DNA of 64,000 bases, taken from NCBI RefSeq assembly GCF_004801415.1, contig NZ_SSNX01000001.1, positions 1,054,001-1,118,000 on the forward strand, given 5' to 3'. A program made the translations under genes and the position numbers. The notes below the pieces were generated by a model that saw nothing but the letters and a program-made list of their open reading frames with translations, did not search any database and was not told the origin of the DNA. Positions 27,009 through 35,356 of the stretch are shown in pieces. The first letter of the stretch is position 1. Every line of letters begins with the position of its first letter. This DNA is from Deinococcus sp. KSM4-11 (GTDB lineage: Bacteria; Deinococcota; Deinococci; Deinococcales; Deinococcaceae).

Positions 27009-28474
27009 GGCGCAGTCCTCGCAGGGGTCAGGCGGTCGAAATACGTGCGGACGGTCGCGCGCACGTCCGGGGGGATGTCGGTGGTGGAGGTTGGGAGCTC
27101 GGGCGCGGTCTGCCACGTGCCGGCACTTACCGGTGCATGGCCGCCCTGTGACATTCCCGCTCCGGCAGGCTCCGGCGCGGCGAGCACCTGGATGCGATCC
27201 CCCAGCACCCCACTGCCGCCCAGGTCGGTGGCCGTGGTACTCCGGATGGGAGTCAGGTGGCCGACCCCGAGGCCCACACCGCTGCTCGATCCGGCCGCGC
27301 CGCCGCCGGAATCGCTGGTGCCGCTGCGGGTCTCGCCACCCGGCGGTCTGGCCCTGCTGGTCGAGGGCGGCGCGCCCCGGTTCATGTCGTTGTTCGTGAG
27401 GCAGTCCTGCACACAGCGGTCGGCTCCCTCGCTCTCGATCCCGCGCCCGCCGGACGCCGCGCGCAGGGCCGATGTGCCCGGATCGGCCTTCTGCTGCATG
27501 GGCGTCGCGCCGGGAGCGCTGGCCGGATCGTAGGGGGCCGAGGCGAGGTTCTCGGCAGGCGTGACCGACTCGTTCTGGAACTGTCCGGCCTCGCGGGAGC
27601 CGAAGGGCGTGTCCCGCGTGCGGCTGGCCTGCGCCGCCGTATCGGCCGACGAATCGCGGGCCGTGCCGGGAGTGACGCCCTGCCGCGCCTCGCGCGGCCG
27701 CTGGCTGGCCGACCGGCCCGTCGCGGGTGTGACGGCACCCGCTGGCGCCAGAGCCGACTTTGCGCTGGAGGCGGTGCTGGTCGCCTGCCCACCGGCGACC
27801 GGCTGACCGCTTCCAGGGACGGGTAGATTGGACGTTTCCGGCTCTGGCGTGGGTTCGTTCACGACTGGGGCCGACGTGTCCGGGGAGGGAGCGATGGTCG
27901 CGGTTGCTGATGCTGCGGGTGACGGTTCCTCCACGGCGACCGCCGTTGGCAGAAGCCCAGCGGTGCGGTTCAGGGCCAGAGGAGCGGGCCACCACAGCGC
28001 CGCCGCAAGGATCACCAGCGCGGCGGGCCACAGCCACGAGCGCGCCACAGGCAGGGGCAACAGGGTCTCCGGATGAAGGATGGCAGCGGCCTCGCGCGCC
28101 TGGGCGTGAACGCGGGCGTGCAGGGCCTCTTCCCACGGTTGCGGCATGTGGCCCGGCAGGGTCAGGGCCGTGGTGAGCAGGCCCGCCAGGCCCGCGTGGC
28201 GGTCAGCGGTGCGGGCAACATCCAGCGGCGTGGGGGCCGGCTGGCGCCACCACCAGACGGCCGCGAGGATCACCCCGAGAACCACGGCAAGGGTGGCTGC
28301 CGGGGCCAGAGGTATGAGCAGCAGTCCCAGCAGCCGCGCTCCTCCCAGGCTGGGCAGGGTAACCGCCGCGATCCACAGCGCATGGCGGCCCGCCAGATGC
28401 AGGCGTACCAGCCGTTCGCGGCGCTGCACCGCATTGAGCGCATCCTCCAGGGTCAGCGGCAGGGCGAGGCTCAT
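27005..28474 (-). CDS. Large membrane protein with low-complexity periplasmic region
   Basis: A 489-residue protein with no family I recognise. Two helices near residues 28-75, a third near 140-157, then about 300 residues rich in Ala, Ser, Thr, Pro and Gly, with one Cys pair (DRCVQDC), and a short charged C-terminal end (VRTYFDRLTPARTAP). The long tail is probably outside the membrane. Coupled by ATGA overlaps to an ABC permease upstream and MoxR downstream, so it is the link between the transporter and maturation halves of the operon. In position it resembles accessory membrane proteins such as MxaA or BatD, but sequence similarity is not evident. Confidence 0.7.
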   Translation of the reverse strand: MSLALPLTLEDALNAVQRRERLVRLHLAGRHALWIAAVTLPSLGGARLLGLLLIPLAPAATLAVVLGVILAAVWWWRQPAPTPLDVARTADRHAGLAGLLTTALTLPGHMPQPWEEALHARVHAQAREAAAILHPETLLPLPVARSWLWPAALVILAAALWWPAPLALNRTAGLLPTAVAVEEPSPAASATATIAPSPDTSAPVVNEPTPEPETSNLPVPGSGQPVAGGQATSTASSAKSALAPAGAVTPATGRSASQRPREARQGVTPGTARDSSADTAAQASRTRDTPFGSREAGQFQNESVTPAENLASAPYDPASAPGATPMQQKADPGTSALRAASGGRGIESEGADRCVQDCLTNNDMNRGAPPSTSRARPPGGETRSGTSDSGGGAAGSSSGVGLGVGHLTPIRSTTATDLGGSGVLGDRIQVLAAPEPAGAGMSQGGHAPVSAGTWQTAPELPTSTTDIPPDVRATVRTYFDRLTPARTAP

Positions 28475-29046
28475 GGACTGCGCCCCAGGAAGGTGCGAGG
28501 GAGCAGGTGACCCAGCAGGCGGCCGACGGCGGCGAACCCGAGGGCCACCAGGGCGGCGAGCACCACGTAGAACAGCAGGTGGCTGTATTCGGTGTACAGC
28601 GCGAAGAAGCGGACCTTCGCGCCCAGGCCATCGGCACGCGACAGCAGCTCGGACGCGACGACGGCCACGAAGGCGTACCACAGGGCGCGCGACAGGTACG
28701 CGCTGCGGCGTTCCTCCAGTGTCCGTCGGCCCAATGCGAAGACCTGCACTCCGGACGACAGCGCCGCCACCGTGATAGCCGTGCCGCCCCGCACCCCCAG
28801 GCTGGGGATCAGGTTCATGGCGATCAGGATCAGCACCCAGGGAATGGCGAGCAGCGTGAGCAGCCACGGCGTCATCACCGCCTCGACACGCGGGGAGCGG
28901 CGCATCACTCCGGCCAGCAGAGCGCCGCCGCCCAGACCCAGGCCCAGCGACAGCAGCAGGCGGCCGAGCGTAATGACCAGCGCCTGCTGCGCGCCGGGCC
29001 ACTCGGCGGGCAGCCAGGAGAAATCGAGGGCAGGAAGGACAGTCAC
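28471..29046 (-). CDS. ABC transporter permease, short second subunit
   Basis: A 191-residue permease of the binding-protein-dependent type, with about five hydrophobic helices. It has a loop of the family type between helices (ARGG-like position: LGVRGGTAITVAALSS) and is shorter than the 274-residue permease encoded two genes upstream. Its GTG start overlaps the stop of the ATPase gene (GTGA). Two unequal permeases, one ATPase and one binding protein would form a complete importer. Confidence 0.8.
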   Translation of the reverse strand: MTVLPALDFSWLPAEWPGAQQALVITLGRLLLSLGLGLGGGALLAGVMRRSPRVEAVMTPWLLTLLAIPWVLILIAMNLIPSLGVRGGTAITVAALSSGVQVFALGRRTLEERRSAYLSRALWYAFVAVVASELLSRADGLGAKVRFFALYTEYSHLLFYVVLAALVALGFAAVGRLLGHLLPRTFLGRSP

Positions 29047-29813
29047 GCGGAGGCTCCGGGGGAACCGTCGGCCCGGCGCAGTATGGCGCGTACCTCGCGC
29101 AGCAGCGGCAGCGTGGCCGGGTCGTCCGGATCGCGGGGGCGAGGCAGGTCGATGTCCTGCGTGCCAGCCACGCCCGTGGGTGTGCCGCCCAGGACGAGTA
29201 CGCGGTCGGCGAGTTGCACGGCCTCGCCGGGATGGTGGGTGACGAGCAGGGTGGTGGCCGGTCGCCGCCGCAGCAGGTCACCGAGTTCCGCGCGCAGTTC
29301 CGCCGCCGTGAGTTCGTCGAGCGCGCCGCAGGGTTCGTCGAGCAGCAGCAGGTCGGGCCGCACGACCAGTGCCCGGGCCACCGCCGCCCGCTGCGCCATG
29401 CCCAGCGACAGCTGGCCGGGACGGTCGTGGTCACGGCCGGCGAGGCCGACCAGGGCCAGGGTGCCGGGAATGTCCGCGTGGAACTCGGGCGGGCAGACCA
29501 GCGCGAGGTTCTCGTGCAGGGTGAGCCAGGGCAGCAGCCGGGCATCCTGGAACACGTAGCCGGTGCGGGGCACGGCGCTCTGCACGATCCGCCCGGAGGT
29601 GGGCGCGAGCAGACCCGCCGCGAGGTTCAGCAGCGTGCTCTTGCCGCTGCCGCTGCGGCCCAGCAGGGCCAAGATGCCGCCCGGCGGGACGTGTGCACTC
29701 ACGCCGGCCACCACCTGGCGGGAACCACCCGGTGTCGGGTAGGCCAGGCCCACGTCCTCCAGGCGCAGGTCGAGGCCGCTCGCCGTTCCTGACCGCACCG
29801 TTCCTCCGGTCAC
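29043..29813 (-). CDS. ABC transporter ATPase (NitT/TauT type)
   Basis: A 256-residue ATPase. Walker A GRSGSGKST, Q-loop VFQDARLLPW, signature LSLGMAQR (a variant of LSGGQ) and Walker B LLLLDEPCGALD are all present. This layout with a VFQD.RLLPW Q-loop is typical of nitrate/sulfonate/taurine-type importers. The start is a GTG overlapping the stop of the upstream permease; another GTG at 29798 is possible because both have GGAGGA upstream. Confidence 0.93.
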   Translation of the reverse strand: MTGGTVRSGTASGLDLRLEDVGLAYPTPGGSRQVVAGVSAHVPPGGILALLGRSGSGKSTLLNLAAGLLAPTSGRIVQSAVPRTGYVFQDARLLPWLTLHENLALVCPPEFHADIPGTLALVGLAGRDHDRPGQLSLGMAQRAAVARALVVRPDLLLLDEPCGALDELTAAELRAELGDLLRRRPATTLLVTHHPGEAVQLADRVLVLGGTPTGVAGTQDIDLPRPRDPDDPATLPLLREVRAILRRADGSPGASA

Positions 29814-30634
29814 AGCTCCTCCGGCGGACGGGGCGGGTTGCCCTGCCACGCGGCAGCGCGGGTGCTGATCAGGGCGAGCAGGCCGTCGAGCGCGGAGAGG
29901 ATCACGGTCATGACCAGGCCGTAGGCGAGGATGCCGCGCATCTCGAACTGCTGGAAGTAGAAGGAGATCATGTACCCCACGCCGCTGGTGCGGCCAAAGA
30001 CCTCGCCGAACACCACCATCTTCCACGCCAGCGAGAGTGTCACGCGGGCCGTGCCGAGCAGCGTGGGCGTGAGCTGAGGCAGGGTCACGGCACGCAGCGT
30101 GGCCGCGCGCGATAGCTGGAAGGAGCGGGCCATCTGCGCGAGTCTCGGGTCGAGGCTGCGCACGCCTTCGCGCACCTGCACCGCCACGGTGGGCAGCAGG
30201 ATCACCGTAATCGAGAGGATGATGGCCCGCTCGTTCAGGCCGATGATCAGGTACGCGGCCAGCAGGATCAGGATCCGCGGCAGGGTCAGGCCCACCGCCA
30301 GCCACGGCGCGGCGAAGGCCGCCACGGTCGGGAACCGGCCCAGCGCGATCCCGAGGGGAATGCCCGCCAGCAGGGCCAGCACGAAGGCCGCCAGCACCCG
30401 CCACAGCGTAATGCCCACGTGGCCCCAGATTGCGCCCCGGCGCACCTCGCGGCCCAGGAAGTCCAGCGTGGCCCCCACGCCGGGAAAGGTTTCCGGCCCG
30501 AGCGCCCACGACAGCAGTGCCCACGTGAGCAGCAGGGACACCGCGCCGAGGGTGGGCCACAGCCACCCTCGTCCGGCCAGGTGCAGCGGACGGAACCAGG
30601 AGCGGGCGGGCACGGCGGGGCGGACGTCGGTCAA
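29810..30634 (-). CDS. ABC transporter permease (SsuC/NitT type)
   Basis: A 274-residue permease with about six helices and the inner-membrane-component loop around residues 165-185 (EGVRSLDPRLAQMARSF), which contacts the ATPase. It starts with TTG at 30634, with AGAGGTG 8 bases before it. It follows the solute-binding protein gene by 27 bases. The imported substrate is unknown; the family covers nitrate, sulfonates, thiamine precursors and other small organic anions. Confidence 0.92.
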   Translation of the reverse strand: MTDVRPAVPARSWFRPLHLAGRGWLWPTLGAVSLLLTWALLSWALGPETFPGVGATLDFLGREVRRGAIWGHVGITLWRVLAAFVLALLAGIPLGIALGRFPTVAAFAAPWLAVGLTLPRILILLAAYLIIGLNERAIILSITVILLPTVAVQVREGVRSLDPRLAQMARSFQLSRAATLRAVTLPQLTPTLLGTARVTLSLAWKMVVFGEVFGRTSGVGYMISFYFQQFEMRGILAYGLVMTVILSALDGLLALISTRAAAWQGNPPRPPEEL

Positions 30635-30661
30635 CGGGCAGCACCTCTGGGGAACGGGGCG

Positions 30662-31636
30662 TCAGGGCTGGTAGGACGTGTTGAAGGCGCGGGTGTCCAG
30701 GCGGGTCAGGCCAACCACGTCCGGCCCCGCCACGGCGATCATCTTGCGGGTCAGCAGCAGCGTGGCGTTCAGGTCGGCGGTCGTCCAGTGGGTGGGCAGT
30801 CCGGCCGCCCACTGCGTGCGCAGCGCTGGCAACTGGCCGCGATCCGGCAGGACGTACAGGTTCGCGTCGAGCATCGCGGGCCAGAAGCTGTCGTCGGCCT
30901 TCATGCGGTCTTCGGCCAGGCGCACGGCCTTCACGAACAGGCCCAGGGTGGTGGGGTCGGTGTCGGTGCGGGCGATCAGGTACAGCAGCGGGACGGTCTG
31001 CGGCAGCCCCAGCCCTTTGAGCAGGTCGCCGCTGGAGATCAGCTGGCGGAACGTTCCGCCGGCGACCATGCGGGCCGTGTGGTGCCAGAAGGGAATGCCC
31101 GCCTGGATTTCTCCCCTGTTCATGAACTGCTCCATCAGCGGACTGGACACGGACACGACCTTCGAGGCGTCCTGCACGTCGAACCCGGCGGTGGCCTTGG
31201 TGTAGGCGCGCAGGATCAGCAGGGTCTTGTCGGTCAGGCTGGTCGCGCCCAGGGTCTTGCCCTTCAGGTCGGCCACCGCCCGGATGTCGCTGCTCTGCGG
31301 CACGACGATGCCCCCGGCCAGTAGGCTGAAGGGGTACACGGCACTGACCGGGAAGTTCTTCTGGCGCAGCAGCGTGACCTCGATGAAGTCGTCCACGACG
31401 ACCTGCGCGGCGCCGGATCGCAGGGCCACGCGGGTGGCGTCCTTGCTGGCGTAGGTGGTCGCGTTCAGGGTGAAGCCCAGCTGTTTGTCGATACCGTACC
31501 GCTGGATGGCGAAGGTCACCCAGGAGAGCGTGCCACCCGCCTGCAGGCCGACGTCGATGGTCTTCTCGGCGCGGGTCGCGCCGGACAGGGCGAGCAGGGC
31601 GATGAGGCCGGTCAGGGCCCGAACGGACTGGGACAT
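30662..31636 (-). CDS. Periplasmic solute-binding protein (NitT/TauT type)
   Basis: A 324-residue exported binding protein, signal peptide about 1-22 (SGATRA). The fold features are those of SsuA/TauA/ThiY-type proteins: VALRSGAAQVVVDDFIEV, then LKGKTLGATSLTDKTLL. It should capture the substrate of the importer encoded just downstream. The start ATG 31636 has AAGGAG 7 bases upstream, although the frame is open further. First gene of the long minus-strand operon and divergent from the GAF regulator. Confidence 0.9.
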   Translation of the reverse strand: MSQSVRALTGLIALLALSGATRAEKTIDVGLQAGGTLSWVTFAIQRYGIDKQLGFTLNATTYASKDATRVALRSGAAQVVVDDFIEVTLLRQKNFPVSAVYPFSLLAGGIVVPQSSDIRAVADLKGKTLGATSLTDKTLLILRAYTKATAGFDVQDASKVVSVSSPLMEQFMNRGEIQAGIPFWHHTARMVAGGTFRQLISSGDLLKGLGLPQTVPLLYLIARTDTDPTTLGLFVKAVRLAEDRMKADDSFWPAMLDANLYVLPDRGQLPALRTQWAAGLPTHWTTADLNATLLLTRKMIAVAGPDVVGLTRLDTRAFNTSYQP

Positions 31637-31935
31637 GCAACTCCTTCTGGGCAGGCCTGGGCGGCCGGCGCGGGTGAACGGGTTGTGCAGGACGGCGGGT
31701 GCCCTGCCATGATGCCGCGCCCGTGGTTGCAAAAAGGTTGTGGGCCGGCCGGTCTGGACAGGTCGGCCCGAAACGGCGCCCTGCACGCCAAATACTTGGA
31801 CATACAGCTCTTCAGACACATCCGGTGGGCGCTTCGGCCATGCTAGCCTGGATCACCAAACCTTAACGATTTGGCCATACGGACCGGAACGACAGGCCGT
31901 AGCGGCGGTTTCCTGTGAACGAGGTGCGGCGGGGG
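31637..31935. promoter_or_regulatory. Divergent control region with two CCAA-type dyads
   Basis: No gene lies in this 299-base gap. Two inverted repeats of similar sequence stand out: CCAAATACTTGG (31788-31799, nearly perfect) and CCAAA-N9-TTTGG (31856-31874, perfect arms). They lie between the divergent transporter operon and the GAF regulator, so they are candidate operators, perhaps for that regulator. The assignment is inference. Confidence 0.45.
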
Positions 31936-33186
31936 ATGATGAACGAACGGCTGGCCCTGGAACGGCAGAAACTGGTGCGAGCGTGGTACCGCTACGTGAC
32001 GCGCCAGGCGCCGGCACAGGCCCTGCCTGACGAACCCCAGGACGAGCCGGCCCGTTCCGAGGGGAATGTCGATCAGGAGGTGGCGGCCTCATGGGCCCGT
32101 TCGGCGCTGACCGTGCCGCCGGAACGCGTGAGCGCCCCAGTCATGAGCGAATCCGAGGTGAAGCACTCCTGGCAGGAATCCCCGCTGGAATATGGGGTGC
32201 GCGGCCTGATTCCGGAACTCCGCCGCCTCGCGGAGGAGGCGGACCTGATCGTGGGCATCGGCAACACGGACGGCACGCTGCTGTGGACGGAGGGCAGCGA
32301 GCGCATGGCCGATCTGGCGACCAGCATCAACTTCGTGCCGGGCGGGCAGTGGGGCGAGGGCAGCGTGGGCACCAATGCGCTGGCGCTGGCGCTGCGCACC
32401 CGGCAACCGGTGCGGGTGTTCAGCGCTGAGCACTACGTGCAGACCGTGCACGACTGGGTGTGTTACTCCAGCCCCATCCGGGACACGCAGACCGGGGCGC
32501 TGCTGGGCGTGCTGGATTTCAGCACCACCTGGGAGCACTCCACGCCCCTCGGGCTGGCGAGCGCGCAGCATTACGCGCAGCAGATCGAGCTGGCCCTGAA
32601 CGGCCGGGTGGCGGCGCCGGTCGGCGACCTGAACCTGCGCTTCTGCGGACCACCCCAGGTGAACTACGGTGGTCGGCGGCTGCACCTGACGCCGCGCCAG
32701 CACGAGCTGCTGTGCGTGCTGGCGCTGCATCCCGGCGGCCTGACCCTGGACGCCCTGCACGCGCACGTGTACGGCGACCAGCCGATCAGCCTGAGCACCC
32801 TGAAATCCGAGGTGAGCACCCTGCGCTCACTGCTCGGCGGGCAGATCGCGTCGCGCCCGTACCGCCTGAGCGTCCCGGTGCAGCTGGACGTGCAGGACGT
32901 CGAGGAACGCCTGCTGGGCGGGCAGGTGAGCGCCGCCGCTGACCTGTACGACGGGCCGCTGCTGCCCCATTCGGCCTCACCGCTGCTCACGTACTGGCGC
33001 GAGTACCTCGACGCGGCCCTGCGCGAAGCGGTGTGCCGCTCGAAGGACGCGGACTTGCTGTGGCGCTACGCCTCGCGCTTCGACGACCCCGAGGTGCTGG
33101 AGGTGCTCGAACACCTGTTGCCGGAGGACGACCACCGACTGCCGATCGCCCGCGCCCGTCGCGCCGCGCTGGACGCCGCCTTCTGA
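31936..33186 (+). CDS. GAF-domain transcriptional activator, AcoR-like sensor part
   Basis: A 416-residue regulator. The N-terminal half looks like the sensor of AcoR-type activators: WxRS near residue 53, then a GAF domain with LIVGIGNTDGTLLWTEG and the PGGQWGEGSVGTNALALAL stretch (about residues 135-155). The C-terminal half has a winged-helix DNA-binding domain (LTPRQHELLCVLALH, about 248-262), not the sigma-54 module of AcoR. AcoR-type sensors respond to small metabolites such as acetoin or alcohols. The ATG at 31936 has AGGTG 9 bases before it; GTG 31915 is an alternative. It probably controls the flanking alcohol-oxidation genes. Confidence 0.8.
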   Translation: MMNERLALERQKLVRAWYRYVTRQAPAQALPDEPQDEPARSEGNVDQEVAASWARSALTVPPERVSAPVMSESEVKHSWQESPLEYGVRGLIPELRRLAEEADLIVGIGNTDGTLLWTEGSERMADLATSINFVPGGQWGEGSVGTNALALALRTRQPVRVFSAEHYVQTVHDWVCYSSPIRDTQTGALLGVLDFSTTWEHSTPLGLASAQHYAQQIELALNGRVAAPVGDLNLRFCGPPQVNYGGRRLHLTPRQHELLCVLALHPGGLTLDALHAHVYGDQPISLSTLKSEVSTLRSLLGGQIASRPYRLSVPVQLDVQDVEERLLGGQVSAAADLYDGPLLPHSASPLLTYWREYLDAALREAVCRSKDADLLWRYASRFDDPEVLEVLEHLLPEDDHRLPIARARRAALDAAF

Positions 33187-33212
33187 GTCAGGCCGCCCAC
33201 GCCCCCCCGGTC

Positions 33213-34409
33213 ATGCGCCCCTGGACGGCCCTGGGCCTGCTGGGCGTGGCCGTGGTGCTGAGCATGGCGCCGTGGTTCTCGGCGGCGGCGGTTCTGCCGC
33301 AGCTGCGCGCCGAGTGGCACTTGAGTCCGCAGGCGGGCTCATGGCTGGCCCTGGCCGTGCAACTGGGCTTCGTGGTCGGGGCCGTGGGCAGCGCCCTGCT
33401 GAATCTTGCGGACCGCGTGCCCACCCGGCGGCTGATGCTGCTGGGTGCCGTGGCGGCGGGCGCGGCCAACGTGGCCCTGCTGGGGGTACACACGGGCAGC
33501 GTGGCCTTCGCGCTGCGCGCCCTGGTCGGCGTGGCGCTGGCGCTGGTGTACCCGCCCGCACTCCGGGCGATGTCCGCGTACTTCACACGCGGGCGCGGTC
33601 TGGCGCTGGGCGTCATGGTGGGTGCCCTCACGCTCGGCTCGGCCTCACCGCACCTCGTGAACAGCCTGGGCGGCGCGAACTGGCGGGCCGTGATCGCGGT
33701 CACGAGTGGGCTGGCCGTTCTGGGAGGCGTGGTGGCGTCCCTGGTCGGCCCCGGCCCGTACCGCGCGCCAGCCCCGCCCTTCCGGCCCGCGCAGGCGTGG
33801 CGGGTGCTGGGCACCCGTGGCCCCGCCCTGGCGACCCTGGGTTACCTGGGGCACATGTGGGAGCTGTACGCGATGTGGACGTGGTTCGCGCTCTATTTCA
33901 CCGGCGTGCTTGGCGGCCCCAGCGTCGCGGGGGTCACGCAGCGCGCGGCCCTGGCGACCTTCGTCGTGGTGGGGGTGGGCACACTGGGCTGCGTGCTGGG
34001 TGGACTGCTGGGGGATCGCTGGGGCCGCACCCGCGTGACGGAACTGTCGATGTGGCTCTCGGGTGGGAGCGCCGCGCTGCTGGCGATCCTGGTGAACGCG
34101 CCGCCCGCCGTGGTGCTGGGCATCAGCGTGTTCTGGGGCTTCTGGATCATCGCGGACTCCGCGCAGTTCAGCACGATCGTCAGCGAGATCGCTGACCCGG
34201 CCTACGTGGGCACGGCCATGACCGCGCAGCTCGCCCTGGGTTTCACCCTGACTGCCGTCAGTATCGCCCTGGTGCCTGCCCTGGAGCCGCGTATCGGTTG
34301 GCGCGGCATCTTCTTGCTGTGGAGTGTGGGGCCGCTGGTCGGCGCGCTGGCCATGCGGGCGCTGCGGGCCACGCCGGACGCGGCGCGGATCGCGGGCGGA
34401 CGCGGCTGA
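33213..34409 (+). CDS. Major facilitator superfamily transporter
   Basis: A 398-residue protein with 12 predicted helices. The MFS loop 2-3 signature is weak (LADRVPTRRLMLLG), and the second-half repeat LGDRWGRTRV is clear. A segment LYAMWTWFALYFTG in helix 7 is distinctive. It could move an organic acid, an alcohol-derived product or a drug; the substrate cannot be told. It follows the GAF regulator by 26 bases, probably in the same transcript. Confidence 0.88.
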   Translation: MRPWTALGLLGVAVVLSMAPWFSAAAVLPQLRAEWHLSPQAGSWLALAVQLGFVVGAVGSALLNLADRVPTRRLMLLGAVAAGAANVALLGVHTGSVAFALRALVGVALALVYPPALRAMSAYFTRGRGLALGVMVGALTLGSASPHLVNSLGGANWRAVIAVTSGLAVLGGVVASLVGPGPYRAPAPPFRPAQAWRVLGTRGPALATLGYLGHMWELYAMWTWFALYFTGVLGGPSVAGVTQRAALATFVVVGVGTLGCVLGGLLGDRWGRTRVTELSMWLSGGSAALLAILVNAPPAVVLGISVFWGFWIIADSAQFSTIVSEIADPAYVGTAMTAQLALGFTLTAVSIALVPALEPRIGWRGIFLLWSVGPLVGALAMRALRATPDAARIAGGRG

Positions 34410-34705
34410 ACGGAGTGGAGCCGACGTCCGGTTCAACGTCGCGCCGGGTGGCCCGGCGTCTCCCCCACCGCCTGATTTTGATGAGCTGAACGGGTGCCCG
34501 CACGGTGGGGTTCGGTGGCGAAGACCCATCTTCCGGCCACCTACGTATGCGATCCCCTTCCGAATTGACCCCTCCGTATGTGCCTCCGGGCGTCCAACCC
34601 ACTCCCAACCCGGACTGCCTACAGTGAACTTCGATCTTACAAACGACCGTCCGGATTAAGGCCACACCGCCCTGCCGTGCGCAGGGGCATGTATGGAGTT
34701 CACCC
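34410..34705 (+). other. Intergenic region before the Rieske gene
   Basis: No gene is supported in these 296 bases. They contain a hairpin (GGTGGC-GAAGA at 34514-34524 pairing with TCTTC and GCCACC up to 34541) that probably ends the MFS transcript. A TACAGT hexamer at 34620-34625 may be the -10 for the Rieske/PQQ operon. The part near 34480-34640 is less GC-rich than the coding DNA. Confidence 0.45.
34514..34541 (+). terminator. Hairpin after the MFS gene
   Basis: An 11-bp stem interrupted by a CG bulge (34514-34524 with 34529-34533 and 34536-34541) and a CCCA loop. It lies 104 bases after the MFS stop, and no T-tract follows. Confidence 0.4.
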
Positions 34706-35275
34706 ATGACTGATGTCTACCCCACCCGCCGAACGTTCCTGAAACTCACGGCTGCGGCCGGCGCCGCCAGCGTCATCGCCGGGCCGGGCCGCGCGGGCGC
34801 CCAGACCGCCACTGACCCCGCCAAGGCCAGCGACCTGCTGCTGCACCAGGATGGACCGAACCAGGGCAAACCCGTCAAGGCCAGCGAACTCAAGGTCGGT
34901 ACCGCCGTGTGGGCGGTGGCCGTCGATCCCAAGACCAAGAAGCCCCGCGACGCGACCAAGGGCGGCGTGGTGCTCGTGAAACTCGCCAGTGGCAAGATCC
35001 AGGCGAGCAGCAAGCCGAACGCGGCGGGCGACATCGTCGCGTACTCCAGCGTCTGCACCCACCAGGGCTGCCCGGCCAAGGAGATCGGCTCCATCGGGCA
35101 GGGCACCGGGAACATTATCTGCACCTGCCACGGCAGCATCTACGATCCGGCCGACAACGCCACGGTGCTGGGAGGTCCGGCGCCCAAGCGGCTGCCCGCC
35201 CTGCCCATCAAGCTTGACGGGGGCGGTCAGGTGGTCGCCAAGGCCGGCTTCACCGGCAGGATCGGCCCCAAGTAG
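34706..35275 (+). CDS. Tat-exported Rieske [2Fe-2S] protein
   Basis: A 189-residue protein. The N-terminus carries a twin-arginine signal (TRRTFLK, residues 7-13) and a hydrophobic stretch, so it is exported folded with its cluster. Cluster ligands are Cys117 and His119 (CTHQGC) and Cys139 and His142 (CTCHGS). Cys122 and Cys141 can form the disulfide seen in bc1-type Rieske proteins, which suggests a high redox potential. No cytochrome b gene is near. Lying just before a periplasmic PQQ dehydrogenase that lacks a neighbouring cytochrome c gene, it is a candidate electron acceptor. GGAG lies before the ATG. Confidence 0.92.
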   Translation: MTDVYPTRRTFLKLTAAAGAASVIAGPGRAGAQTATDPAKASDLLLHQDGPNQGKPVKASELKVGTAVWAVAVDPKTKKPRDATKGGVVLVKLASGKIQASSKPNAAGDIVAYSSVCTHQGCPAKEIGSIGQGTGNIICTCHGSIYDPADNATVLGGPAPKRLPALPIKLDGGGQVVAKAGFTGRIGPK

Positions 35276-35356
35276 GACTGAGCCCACCACGTCTCCGCCC
35301 GGGCTGTCCGGGACGCGCCAGTGCAGGGCCGGTTTCCGCCGGCAAAAGGGAGGAAC

